DNA from: DASXYG01 sp036502625
GTDB taxonomy: Bacteria; Actinomycetota; Actinomycetes; Streptosporangiales; Streptosporangiaceae
NCBI GenBank assembly: GCA_036502625.1
Contig: DASXYG010000018.1
Coordinates: forward strand, 4,050 to 68,049
Direction of reading: 5' to 3'
DNA: 64,000 nt
This document shows, piece by piece, positions 1 through 8,151 of the stretch. The notes under the pieces were generated by a model. That model was not told the origin of the DNA, ran no database searches, and was given only the letters and a program-made list of their open reading frames with translations. Numbering within the stretch: position 1 is the stretch's first letter; each line of letters opens with the position of its first letter. The translations under genes were made by a program, and so were the position numbers.

Positions 1-573
1 GCCGAGCCACTGGCGGCGCCCGCGCGCCACCAGGACGGCGCCGCGGTAGGCGGGCCAGCGCGGCTGCGCCTGGTCCACGACCGGCGGCGTGACGGTGGTG
101 GAGCGCCACAGCTCGCGGCCGCTGGCTACGTCGAACCCGATCATGACGTGGGTGGAACGGTCCGACAGGCGCTCGTAGTAGCCGATGATGTCGCGGCCCG
201 TGGCCGACCAGCCGAGCAGGGACCAGCCGGTGCGGTGGTAGTACCAGCGGGGGCCGCCCGTACGGGCGTCGCGGACGTCGAAGCCGCGCGCGGTCGTGGT
301 GACGAGCTGGTTCGCCACGATGCCGTGGGAGATCTGGTCGAACTGGGCCATGCCGGTGGACCTGATCTCGCTGGACGTGCGCCAGGTGGCGGTCAGCGGG
401 CCCGGCGGCGGGCCCGTCGTGGTCAGCGCGCCGGGCGGCACCTGGGTGGTGCCGTGCTCGGACTGCCACCACTCCTGGCCCATGACGTAGCGGTTGACCA
501 CGACGATCACCGCGGCGACCACGAGCACGGCGACGAGCGCGACCACGAGCGCACGCCGCTGGGTTCGGGACAC
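1..573 (-). CDS. Membrane-anchored PQQ-like beta-propeller protein, N-terminal part (gene runs off the left edge)
   Basis: The reading frame is open from a GTG at 573 to the window edge (191 codons, no stop). The start is set by an AAGGAG box about 6 bases upstream. Residues 8-26 form one hydrophobic helix preceded by Arg, so the protein is probably anchored in the membrane with the rest outside. The visible outer part has segments such as a Phe-Asp-Val-Arg-Asp-Ala-Arg-Thr-Gly stretch and a Ser-Gly-Arg-Glu-Leu-Trp stretch. These resemble the blade motif of PQQ/quinoprotein-like propellers. Family assignment is from this pattern only; the rest of the propeller is missing. Function is unknown. 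It is transcribed away from the gene at 683. Confidence 0.7.
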   Translation of the reverse strand, partial: MSRTQRRALVVALVAVLVVAAVIVVVNRYVMGQEWWQSEHGTTQVPPGALTTTGPPPGPLTATWRTSSEIRSTGMAQFDQISHGIVANQLVTTTARGFDVRDARTGGPRWYYHRTGWSLLGWSATGRDIIGYYERLSDRSTHVMIGFDVASGRELWRSTTVTPPVVDQAQPRWPAYRGAVLVARGRRQWLG

Positions 574-682
574 CTTGCTCCTTCACGGTTCGTCACGTGA
601 CCGGGGCCGATCCCCCTTTATACGCGAGTGCCGGACCGCACGCGGACACGATGCGTGGCGACGTACCGATGAGTTGGGGACA

Positions 683-2461
683 ATGGACCCATCCGGCGGA
701 CAACCCGGCGGCCGTCCAACGGGAGGCGTCATCAGCGAACTGCAACGACGCACCGACACACCCCCCGAAGCCGCCCCCGCGCAACCCCAGGCCCCCCGGG
801 TCCCCTTCCCCGGCGGCGAGTCCCACCGCTGGAGCGACCTCGAGCTCCCCGCGGACGCCCACCGCCCGGAGGCCGACCGCTCCGACGCCCCCGAGCGGAG
901 CGGCCCCGGCACGCCCCGTACGGACGACGACCGCACCCCCGGCGACACCCCGCGCGACGACGCCCCCGACGACCGCCCCGGGACCCCGGACGACCGCGAC
1001 GCCCCGGAGACCCGGCGCCCCGGTGACCGCGACGACGGCCCGCGTACGGAGGACGACCGCACCCCGGACGACGGCACGGACCCCCTCCCGGCGGACCACC
1101 GTACGGACGGCGACCCGGCTCCGGACGACCCCGCCGGCGAGGACACCACCCCGGACCGCCCCATCGCCGACCGCCGCACACCGGACGACCCCGCGGACGA
1201 CGCCGACGCCCCCGACGAGACCGGCCCGGAACCGGACGACGCCCCCGAGAAGCCCGCCAGGCCCGACGCACCGGACCCGGACGCGGACGACCGCGACGGT
1301 TCACGGGATTCCGGCGTGGAGGACACCCCCGACCCCGCCCCCCTCGACTCCGACACCCCCGCCAGCCCCGGCACCGCAGACGCAACATCCGCCCCCGGCG
1401 ACGCGCTCGACGCCGGGAGCCCCGGCGGCGTCGACGGCCTCGGCGGCGCGGGGCTTGGGACGCTCGGCGCGGCCGGAGGCCTGGACGCCTCGGGCGATCT
1501 GGCCACACCCCTCGACCCCGGATCCCCAGGCGGACCCGAGGCCGGGTTCGCCGCCCCCGGGACCTCGGAACGCGACGCCTGGCCGGACGGCCTCGCGGGC
1601 GCGCAGGGCCAGGGGCCGGACGGCCTCGCGGGCATCCGCGACGCGGGCGCGGGCGACCTCCCGGGCGCGCAAGGCCCGGGGCCGGGCGGCCTGGCGGGCG
1701 TCCGCGACGCGGGCGCGCAAGGCCGGGGGCCGGGCGACCTCGCCGGGATGCGCGACTCAGGTGCGTGGGATCCCAGCGCGCGGGACGCCGCCCGCCGCGC
1801 GGCGGACCGTAACGCGGACCGCGGGCCGGACGCGCGCGCGGACGACCGAGCCGTCCGGCGTGCGCGAGAAGCCGCCGAGGCCGGGGGGACGGTCGACGCC
1901 GCGCCCGCTGCGGACGCGCGGCCGCCGCTCTGCGTCCCCGAGCCCGCGCCGTACGTCAACTACGGGCGCGACGGCATCGGCCGCAAGGACGCCTACATCG
2001 ACGCGGCCAAGCGCGCGGACGAGGCGCTGCGCATCGGGGTGCCGTACGCCCCGTTCGAGGCGGACCTCGTCGGCGCGTACGCGGACCGGCTCCGCGACCA
2101 GGCCGCCCCCGTGGTGCGCGACGAGGTCGCGGGGCTCGCCGGGGAGATCGGCGCGACCGGCCACGGCGTGGACGTCGCGGACTCCGACGAGATCGTCTCC
2201 CACGTGGGCGACATGGCCGCCGGGCGGCGCCCCGGATACCAGGTCGGCGACATGACGCACGCCGTACGCGCGCGCATCGAGGTCGCCGACCCCGCGCTGC
2301 TGCCCGCCGCGGTGTCCGCGGCCGAGCGCCGCCTCGGCACCGGCGACCAGGGACGCATCCTGGAGATCCGCCCGGACGCCGTGGAGGTGCCGCTGACGGT
2401 GGCCGCCGAGGCCGGCGGCCGCCGCTATGCGTACGAGCTGCTGCTCACCGCCGCTAGATGA
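683..2461 (+). CDS. Low-complexity Asp/Pro/Arg-rich protein with a small folded C-terminal domain, function unknown
   Basis: A 592-residue protein if it starts at ATG 683, which has a GGGGA stretch just upstream; the frame is open further 5' but runs into the divergent gene. Residues about 30-250 are almost entirely Asp, Arg, Pro, Thr and Gly with recurring DDR and DDRTP units. Residues about 300-360 hold about three imperfect copies of a 16-20 residue Gly/Ala unit ending in RDAG or RDSG. Only the last 170 residues look folded, with several amphipathic helices and a beta-like end. I do not recognise this domain. The acidic linker suggests a disordered spacer. The last 8 bases overlap the convergent glycosyltransferase gene. 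A reading error in such repetitive DNA is possible, but the frame stays open throughout. Confidence 0.6.
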   Translation: MDPSGGQPGGRPTGGVISELQRRTDTPPEAAPAQPQAPRVPFPGGESHRWSDLELPADAHRPEADRSDAPERSGPGTPRTDDDRTPGDTPRDDAPDDRPGTPDDRDAPETRRPGDRDDGPRTEDDRTPDDGTDPLPADHRTDGDPAPDDPAGEDTTPDRPIADRRTPDDPADDADAPDETGPEPDDAPEKPARPDAPDPDADDRDGSRDSGVEDTPDPAPLDSDTPASPGTADATSAPGDALDAGSPGGVDGLGGAGLGTLGAAGGLDASGDLATPLDPGSPGGPEAGFAAPGTSERDAWPDGLAGAQGQGPDGLAGIRDAGAGDLPGAQGPGPGGLAGVRDAGAQGRGPGDLAGMRDSGAWDPSARDAARRAADRNADRGPDARADDRAVRRAREAAEAGGTVDAAPAADARPPLCVPEPAPYVNYGRDGIGRKDAYIDAAKRADEALRIGVPYAPFEADLVGAYADRLRDQAAPVVRDEVAGLAGEIGATGHGVDVADSDEIVSHVGDMAAGRRPGYQVGDMTHAVRARIEVADPALLPAAVSAAERRLGTGDQGRILEIRPDAVEVPLTVAAEAGGRRYAYELLLTAAR

Positions 2462-3368
2462 TCGGCGGGCGGCCCAGGAGGGTCATCCGCCAGACCGTGC
2501 GCCACGACATGGGGCGGCGCGGGCCCGGGTCGGTCTTCCAGCCCTCGCGGAAGCCGCGCCACCAGGTCGACAGGGCGCCGGCGGACCGCTCGCGTGCCAG
2601 CATCATCACCGCCCACACCAGCAGGTAGACCCCGGCGAGGGGCCACGGGAGGTTGCGGCGGGCCAGCCACACCCGGTTGCGGGCGTTCATGCGGAAGAAG
2701 TTCGAGTGCCGGGTGGGCTTCACGATCGGGTGGAACATGATCGACTCGGCGTCGTAGTAGATGCGGTAGCCGAGGTCGAGGACGCGCCAGGCGAGGTCGG
2801 TCTCCTCGTGGGCGTAGAAGAAGTCGCCGGGGAGGCCGCCCGCGCGGTCGAACGCCACCCGGCGGATCGCGGACGCGCCGCCGAGGAACGTGGTGACCTG
2901 GGACGACCGGGCCGGGTCGCCGGCGCGCAGCCGCGGCACGTGGCGCCGGGCTCCGGCGCCGTTCTCGGGGTCGCGGATGCGGAACGACACGATGCCGAGC
3001 CGCGGCTCATGGCCGTACAGGTCGACCAGGTGGGCGGCCAGGCCGCAGGAGTCGTACCAGCCGTCGTCGTCGAGGAACACCACGATCTCGCCGCGGGACG
3101 CGGCCACGCCGGCGTTGCGCCCGGCCGGGATGCCGTCGTTCTCCGGGAGCCGTACGGTCACCACCTCGTCGGGCAGCGGCGGGATGTCCGCGCCGTTGCC
3201 GACGACGACCACCTCGACGTCGGCGCCCTTCTGGTCCAGCGCGGAACGCACCGCGCGGTCCAGTTCGGCGGGCCGGTCGCCCATGGTCAGCACCACGAAC
3301 GACACCTGGGGTGTGCGCGTGTGGCCGGTGTTCGTACGGGACGCCTCCGGCTCGGCGGTGCCGTTCAC
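2454..3368 (-). CDS. Family 2 glycosyltransferase (last gene of the surface-polymer operon)
   Basis: 304 residues starting at GTG 3368, which overlaps the stop of the upstream gene as GTGA, so translation is probably coupled. A GT-A fold is indicated by the N-terminal SFVVLTMGDR strand, the NDGIPAGRNAG segment and a DDD metal/nucleotide-sugar motif at residues 100-102. A downstream HEETDLAWR segment fits the acceptor/catalytic acid region of GT2 enzymes, and a hydrophobic stretch lies near residue 250. GT2 enzymes transfer a sugar from a nucleotide sugar on the cytoplasmic side. As the last gene of a run with CDP-alcohol phosphotransferases and an exporter, it probably decorates or primes the same envelope polymer; the sugar is not predictable. 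Confidence 0.85.
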   Translation of the reverse strand: MNGTAEPEASRTNTGHTRTPQVSFVVLTMGDRPAELDRAVRSALDQKGADVEVVVVGNGADIPPLPDEVVTVRLPENDGIPAGRNAGVAASRGEIVVFLDDDGWYDSCGLAAHLVDLYGHEPRLGIVSFRIRDPENGAGARRHVPRLRAGDPARSSQVTTFLGGASAIRRVAFDRAGGLPGDFFYAHEETDLAWRVLDLGYRIYYDAESIMFHPIVKPTRHSNFFRMNARNRVWLARRNLPWPLAGVYLLVWAVMMLARERSAGALSTWWRGFREGWKTDPGPRRPMSWRTVWRMTLLGRPPII

Positions 3369-4162
3369 GACAGCCGCCGCGACGCGAGGATCGACACGAG
3401 GTGGAGCACCGCCTGCAGCGCGGCCACCGCGAAGCAGACGATCACCAGCACCCGGGTGGCCAGCAGGTCGCCGCGTACGAGGTCGACCAGGGCGGCCACC
3501 AGCGCGAGCACGGACAGCTCGACGGCGAGGATGATCCGGTGGAAGCGCAGGAGGGCCGCGGCGCGGCGGGCCATCGACATTCCGGAGCCGCGCGGCGCCA
3601 GCGCCTCGTCGGAGAGCTTCTCGCCCAGCCCGGCCTTGTAGCGCGAGACGAACACGTTGTCGGTCTCCGCCTTGATCAGCGCGGCGCCCACCGCGGCGGC
3701 CAGGCCCGCCGTTACGTAGCCGCTGGCGACCGTGTGGTCGTAGCCGGACGCGCGGAACCCGAGCCCGATCAGCAGGCCGAGCTCGGAGAGGTAGTGGCCG
3801 ATGCGGTCGAGGTAGACCCCGGCGATGCTGGTCTTGCCGGTGAAGCGGGCGACCTCGCCGTCGGAGCAGTCGAGGATCAGGTAGATCTGGATGAGGACCG
3901 CCGCGGCCAGCGCGGACCAGACGCCGCTGCCGAACCCGAGTGCCACCCCGGCCAGCACACCGCACACCACCATGATCACCGTCACGGTGTTGGGCGTGAC
4001 GCCGAGCCGGACGAACAGCCAGGTGAAGTACGGCGAGATGTGCCTGCCGTACGCGCGGCCGGCCCAGTGCTCCTCGTTCGTGCGGTCGAGCACGCCGGGC
4101 GGTTGCCCGCCGGCCTTGACCTCGGCGACGGTCGGTCGGTCCTTCACGGCGGTCTCGGTCAC
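3365..4162 (-). CDS. CDP-alcohol phosphatidyltransferase family membrane enzyme with Asp-to-His change in the motif
   Basis: 265 residues, GTG start at 4162 overlapping the upstream stop as GTGA. CDP-alcohol phosphotransferases move a phospho-alcohol from CDP to an acceptor alcohol inside the membrane. The signature runs from D98 (DCSDGEVAR) through G115 to D119. The fourth acidic residue expected four positions after D119 is His123 here. In structurally known members this residue is the proposed catalytic base, so the chemistry or activity may be altered. About six hydrophobic helices are visible. The N-terminal 45 residues are soluble. Its neighbours (G1P dehydrogenase-like enzyme, cytidylyltransferase) suggest a CDP-activated polyol or glycerol as donor; this is inference. 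Confidence 0.88.
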   Translation of the reverse strand: MTETAVKDRPTVAEVKAGGQPPGVLDRTNEEHWAGRAYGRHISPYFTWLFVRLGVTPNTVTVIMVVCGVLAGVALGFGSGVWSALAAAVLIQIYLILDCSDGEVARFTGKTSIAGVYLDRIGHYLSELGLLIGLGFRASGYDHTVASGYVTAGLAAAVGAALIKAETDNVFVSRYKAGLGEKLSDEALAPRGSGMSMARRAAALLRFHRIILAVELSVLALVAALVDLVRGDLLATRVLVIVCFAVAALQAVLHLVSILASRRLS

Positions 4163-5214
4163 CCCATCGCTCCGACGTACGCGTCGACGCGCGCACGGAT
4201 CTCGTCGTCCGGCAGCGCCAAGTGTTCAAGGATGGTGTACCGCCCGGGCCGGGTGCTGGGGGCGAACGACACGGCGCGGGCGAACTGCTCGTTCGTCAGC
4301 CCGACGTCTGCGGGCAGCCGCGGCAGTTTGTGCTGCTCCAGGCAGGTGCTGATCTCCTGGAACCGCACCTCGTCCTCGCGGAGGTAGAAGCTGAACAGCG
4401 CGCCGATGCCGGCGAGCTCGCCGTGGTTGGAGGTGCCGGGGTACAGGTGGTCGATGGCGTGCAGGATCTCGTGGCACGAGCCGCTGCCCGGCCGCGACGA
4501 CCCGGCCGTGGACATCGCCATGCCGGACAGCACCAGCGCCTCGGCCAGCGCGGTGAGGAAGGCGTCCGACTCGATGGAGTCGGGGCGGTGCAGCACCGCC
4601 TCGGCGGCCGTACGGGACAGCGTCACCGCAAGGCCGTCCACCGGCTCGCGTGTGGCGTGCGCGGACAGCTCCCAGTCGGCGATGGCGCTGAAGTTGCTCA
4701 CGACGTCGCCGACGCCGCTGCGCACCATGTTCTCTGGCGCGGCGCGGACGTAGTCGAGGTCGACGACCACCGCGAGCGGCAGGGACACGCCGAACGAGCC
4801 CTTGCCCTTCTCGTGTTCCAGCGAGCTGACCGGGGAGCAGATGCCGTCATGGGAGAGGTTCGTGGCCACCGAGACCATCGGGATGCCGGCCAGCGACGCG
4901 GCGTACTTCGTGACGTCGAGCGTCTTGCCGCCGCCGATGCCGACGACCGCTTCGTACGACCCGCCGCGTAGCTGTGACCCGAGCTCGACGGCGGCGTCGA
5001 CGCTGCCGTCGCGGACCCGCATGACCTCGGCGGAGCCCAGCGTGGGCCGGAGGTCCTTGGCGATCTGGTCGCCCTGGCTCGGCCCGACCGCGACCGCCAC
5101 GCGCCCCTCGGTGGCGATGCGCCGGTCGGCGAGCAGCTCGCCGAGCTTCGCGATCGCGCCGCGCCGCACGTCGATGCACAGCGGCGCGCTCACCATTCGG
5201 GCTAGTAGCGGCAT
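4159..5214 (-). CDS. Iron-containing/sn-glycerol-1-phosphate dehydrogenase-like enzyme (AraM/EgsA type)
   Basis: 351 residues. Known relatives (archaeal EgsA, Bacillus AraM) reduce dihydroxyacetone phosphate to sn-glycerol 1-phosphate with NAD(P)H. Seen here: a nucleotide-binding GGGKTLDVTK segment at 94-103, SHDGICSP at 121-128 (the phosphate-binding signature of this family), and probable metal ligands D170 (SGVGD), H248 (SGSCHEI) and H264 (SNHGE). Length matches the family. The ATG at 5214 has a GGGAG box upstream and overlaps the previous gene by 13 bases; ATG 5196 is an alternative. The archaeal-type stereochemistry is unusual for bacteria, so the product may be a G1P-based lipid or polymer. 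Other Fe-ADH or dehydroquinate synthase-like activity is possible. Confidence 0.82.
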   Translation of the reverse strand: MPLLARMVSAPLCIDVRRGAIAKLGELLADRRIATEGRVAVAVGPSQGDQIAKDLRPTLGSAEVMRVRDGSVDAAVELGSQLRGGSYEAVVGIGGGKTLDVTKYAASLAGIPMVSVATNLSHDGICSPVSSLEHEKGKGSFGVSLPLAVVVDLDYVRAAPENMVRSGVGDVVSNFSAIADWELSAHATREPVDGLAVTLSRTAAEAVLHRPDSIESDAFLTALAEALVLSGMAMSTAGSSRPGSGSCHEILHAIDHLYPGTSNHGELAGIGALFSFYLREDEVRFQEISTCLEQHKLPRLPADVGLTNEQFARAVSFAPSTRPGRYTILEHLALPDDEIRARVDAYVGAMG

Positions 5215-5942
5215 GCGATCTCCCGCGCGCGCGCCAGGTCGTCGTGGTTGTCCACCTCGACCCAGTCGACGGCGCCGATCGGGGCCACGGCGACCTTGCC
5301 GCCGCGGTTCACCAGCTCCTGGTAGCCGTCCTCGTAGTAGAGGTCGGTGTCGCGCTTCCAGGTGGCCTCGAGCGCGTCGGCCAGCGGCTTCGCGGCGCCC
5401 GGCTTGATGAGCGTGGCGCCGATGTACTCACCGCCGGCCTCGGCGGGGTCCATCAGCTTGGTGATGCGCGAGAGCAGGCCCGAGTCGTCGAGGACGACCT
5501 TCATCTCCTCGTCGGCGAGGTTCTTCACGTCGTCGACCGCGAGCAGGACGTCGGCGCCGCAGTCGTGCTCGGCGGCCAGGAGCGTCTTCTCCACGCTGAC
5601 CGGGTGCACGGTGTCGCCGTTGACCATCAGCACTCCGGAGGAGAAGTACTCTCGTGCCAGCCACATGGAGTAGGCGTTGTTCCACTCCTCGGCCTTGTCG
5701 TTGTGCACGAGGCGCAGCGTGACGCCGTACGTCTTCTCGAATTCGGCCTGCCGACGCTCGACGGCCTCCGCCGCGTAACCGACGACCGCGACGATCTCCG
5801 TGAGACCGACAGCCGCGAGGTTCCGCAGAGAGATGTCGAAGATCGTGGTCTCCCCGTCGACGGGGACCAGGGCCTTCGGCAATGTGTCCGTGTACGGCCG
5901 CAGTCGCCGTCCCGCACCAGCCGCCAACACCATGCCGTACAT
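5202..5942 (-). CDS. Nucleotidyltransferase of the phosphocholine/polyol cytidylyltransferase type
   Basis: 246 residues with the full N-terminal nucleotide-binding signature AGAGRRLRPYTDTLPKALV, a VNGDT segment near 129-133 for the metal-binding Asp, and a C-terminal VDWVEVDNHDDL that resembles the closing motif of LicC-like and sugar-1-phosphate nucleotidyltransferases. These enzymes condense NTP with a phospho-alcohol or sugar phosphate, releasing pyrophosphate. Start at ATG 5942 shares one base with the preceding stop. Together with the dehydrogenase downstream and two CDP-alcohol phosphotransferases, the simplest reading is CTP-dependent activation of glycerol phosphate or a related polyol. 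Substrate is inferred from context only. Confidence 0.85.
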   Translation of the reverse strand: MYGMVLAAGAGRRLRPYTDTLPKALVPVDGETTIFDISLRNLAAVGLTEIVAVVGYAAEAVERRQAEFEKTYGVTLRLVHNDKAEEWNNAYSMWLAREYFSSGVLMVNGDTVHPVSVEKTLLAAEHDCGADVLLAVDDVKNLADEEMKVVLDDSGLLSRITKLMDPAEAGGEYIGATLIKPGAAKPLADALEATWKRDTDLYYEDGYQELVNRGGKVAVAPIGAVDWVEVDNHDDLARAREIACRY

Positions 5943-6559
5943 CAGGCGCCTTCCTCCTCAAGATCGACGGTCTGGTTGCTCTGCCTGGGGGTGGACAGCC
6001 AGCTCCGAATGCTCTCCCCGGCAAAGAGCACCCAAAGGTAGCCCGCGAGCGCACCGAACGCGAACGGTTCGATTCCGAACATCGCGCCGACCGCGACGAT
6101 GAGCATCCGGCCGTCCCAGCCGAGGCCCGCGAGGTTCACCCATGATGGGGGCTCGATGCGCTGCCTCACACGGTAAACCAGGTCATAGTGATGGAAAGCC
6201 ATTGCCGCGAGCAGGACGTAGACGACCGGCCGTGACGCGGACGAGCTCAGCCCCACCATCGCGACGAAGGTGTACTCCGTGACCCGCAGGATCGGCGGCA
6301 CCAGCCAGTCGAGCCGCCCGGAATGCGGGTGCCCGGCGCCGAGGCCGGCCAGCAGCGTGGCAACGACCGGGGTGGCGATGGTGATGCCGGGCAGGTCGGA
6401 GACACCGGTGAGCACGAGGATCAGCGTCACGACGCCGCCGGCGAACGCGGTCAGCAGCGGCGGGATCTGCCCGCCCGCGAGCACGCCGAGCTGCCGGGCC
6501 AGCGGCCCGTCGTCGCGGTACACCCGGATCGGGTTCGTGCCGCCTGTGCTGCCTGCCAT
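5942..6559 (-). CDS. Polytopic membrane protein, DUF5941-like
   Basis: 205 residues with about five hydrophobic helices and a conserved-looking loop WVNLAGLGWDGRMLIV near residue 140. The segment and its position beside CDP-alcohol phosphotransferases match what I recall of DUF5941 proteins in other actinomycetes; no catalytic motif is seen. ATG 6559 is preceded by GAGGAACAGAC, a good ribosome site. It lies 22 bases after the fusion enzyme gene and overlaps the next gene by one base, so it belongs to the operon. It may assist lipid-linked intermediate handling in the membrane, but that is a guess from context. Confidence 0.7.
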   Translation of the reverse strand: MAGSTGGTNPIRVYRDDGPLARQLGVLAGGQIPPLLTAFAGGVVTLILVLTGVSDLPGITIATPVVATLLAGLGAGHPHSGRLDWLVPPILRVTEYTFVAMVGLSSSASRPVVYVLLAAMAFHHYDLVYRVRQRIEPPSWVNLAGLGWDGRMLIVAVGAMFGIEPFAFGALAGYLWVLFAGESIRSWLSTPRQSNQTVDLEEEGA

Positions 6560-6581
6560 GTCTGTTCCTCGTTCCGCCTTC

Positions 6582-8126
6582 TCAGCGCGCCAGCGACCGG
6601 AACACGCGGCCCGCGAGGGTGTAGCAGGCCGCGAGGCCGCCCCAGGCGAGCAGCGCGATGAACGTGATCCGTGGCGTGGTGGCGGCGGCGAGCACGCAGA
6701 TCAGCGCGAACCGCTCGCCGATCGGCAGCACGATGATCTTCTTGGCCCAGCGCAGCACGCCGCGGGAGTCGAAGCCGCGCGACAGGCTCACGACCGAGCC
6801 CGCGAGCCCCTTGCGCCGCGGCGCCGACTCGGACTCGTCGGCCCAGGGCGCCTGCGCCGGCAGGGCCACGTGGTCGGCGAGGCCGTCGGACCGCTCGCGT
6901 ACGGACCGGCGCGGCAGCGCGGCCACCTCGGTCGTACGGGCCGCGGCGTAGGAGAAGTCGATCATGTGGCGGACGGTCTGGAGGAGCAGGGCCGCGGTGG
7001 CCAGGCCCCAGACGTCGCCGAAGCCGCCGGCCGCCGAGCCGATGGCGAGCCCGGCGTACGCGATGTACTCCTTGGCGCGGTCGCCGGTGGCGTCGAGCCA
7101 GGCGCCGAGCGTGGAGAACTTCCGGGCGTAGCGGGCGAGCTGGCCGTCCACGCAGTCGAGGACGAACGCGAAGTAGAGGAACGCCGCCCCGGCGATCATG
7201 CCGGCGCGGGTGCCGGAGGAGAACCAGAGCGCGGCCAGGACGGCCACGCCCATGTTGATGAACGTGATCGCGTTCGGGCTCATGCCGCGCCGCGCCGCCC
7301 AGCGGGCGATGTAGCGGGAGTACGTGCTGACGGCGTACGTCGTGAACAGGCCGTCGTCGCCCTTGACCGCCGACTCCAGCTTGACGCGCTCCTCGTCGGT
7401 GGCGGAGATGCGCCGCTCGGTCTCCCGCAGCGACCCCTCGCCGGTCACGCGATGGGCGGTGAGCACCCGTACGTCGCGCGCGGCCACCTTGGCGCCGCCG
7501 CGTACGAGCCCGACGAGCAGCAGCGCGACCGGGTCGCCGAGGGCGGCGTCGCCGACGGACTCGGCGAGGTCGGCGAGGTCGTCGGCGGCGACGGCGAGCC
7601 GCGGGAGGTCGGCCGCGTTGACCCGCAGGACGCCGAGCGAGCGGGCGTTGGGCAGGGTCGTCCAGTGGTACGGCGACGCGGCGGAGACGATGCGGCCGTG
7701 CTCGACGCGGACGTCGGGACGGGCCGCCTCGGCGGCGGCGCCGGGCGCGGTGGCCTCGACGAGCGCGCCCGTGGCGTCGCCCGGCGCGGCGATCAGCCCG
7801 GCCAGGGCCTCGCGGTGGGCGAGGACGTCGCCGGCGCAGAGGATCAGCGGGCCGTCGGAGCCGCGGGCGGCGCGGGCGACCTCGCGCAGGGTGTCGGCGA
7901 GGTCGTCGGTGCCGATGACGCCGGCCGGGGTGTCGGCGAACGCGTCGAGGTGCTTGCGGCAGGCGAGCAGCTCGATGTCGCGGACGTCGAGCGAGGCGAG
8001 CTGGCCGTGCAGCCGGTCGAGGACGGTGGTGCCGTCGCCGGACAGCGTCAATGTGGCGGTGGGCCGATCCTCATCGTCCACCGCCGTCGCGACGACAACC
8101 GCGAGCGTCACAAAACGACCTGCCAC
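6582..8126 (-). CDS. Fusion: degenerate nucleotidyltransferase-like domain plus CDP-alcohol phosphotransferase
   Basis: 514 residues. Residues 1-240 look like a GT-A/nucleotidyltransferase fold (a GPLILCAGD strand near 92-100) but lack the usual Gly-rich nucleotide signature, so this part may be inactive or only bind substrate. Residues about 270-510 form the membrane CDP-alcohol phosphotransferase with the complete motif: D324, D327-G328, A331-R332, G341, D345 and D349. The arrangement recalls bifunctional inositol-phosphate cytidylyltransferase/transferase enzymes. GTG 8126 is given as start; GTG 8111 also has an AGG 7 bases upstream and is equally possible. It is the only one of the two phosphotransferases in the operon with an intact motif. 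Confidence 0.85.
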   Translation of the reverse strand: MAGRFVTLAVVVATAVDDEDRPTATLTLSGDGTTVLDRLHGQLASLDVRDIELLACRKHLDAFADTPAGVIGTDDLADTLREVARAARGSDGPLILCAGDVLAHREALAGLIAAPGDATGALVEATAPGAAAEAARPDVRVEHGRIVSAASPYHWTTLPNARSLGVLRVNAADLPRLAVAADDLADLAESVGDAALGDPVALLLVGLVRGGAKVAARDVRVLTAHRVTGEGSLRETERRISATDEERVKLESAVKGDDGLFTTYAVSTYSRYIARWAARRGMSPNAITFINMGVAVLAALWFSSGTRAGMIAGAAFLYFAFVLDCVDGQLARYARKFSTLGAWLDATGDRAKEYIAYAGLAIGSAAGGFGDVWGLATAALLLQTVRHMIDFSYAAARTTEVAALPRRSVRERSDGLADHVALPAQAPWADESESAPRRKGLAGSVVSLSRGFDSRGVLRWAKKIIVLPIGERFALICVLAAATTPRITFIALLAWGGLAACYTLAGRVFRSLAR

Positions 8127-8151
8127 TTCCTGCCGTGTGGGTGCGTACGGC

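Noticed and set aside
4226..4477. Short minus-strand frame inside the dehydrogenase gene
   Set aside because: It is a shifted frame of a gene with intact catalytic motifs; no independent start signal.
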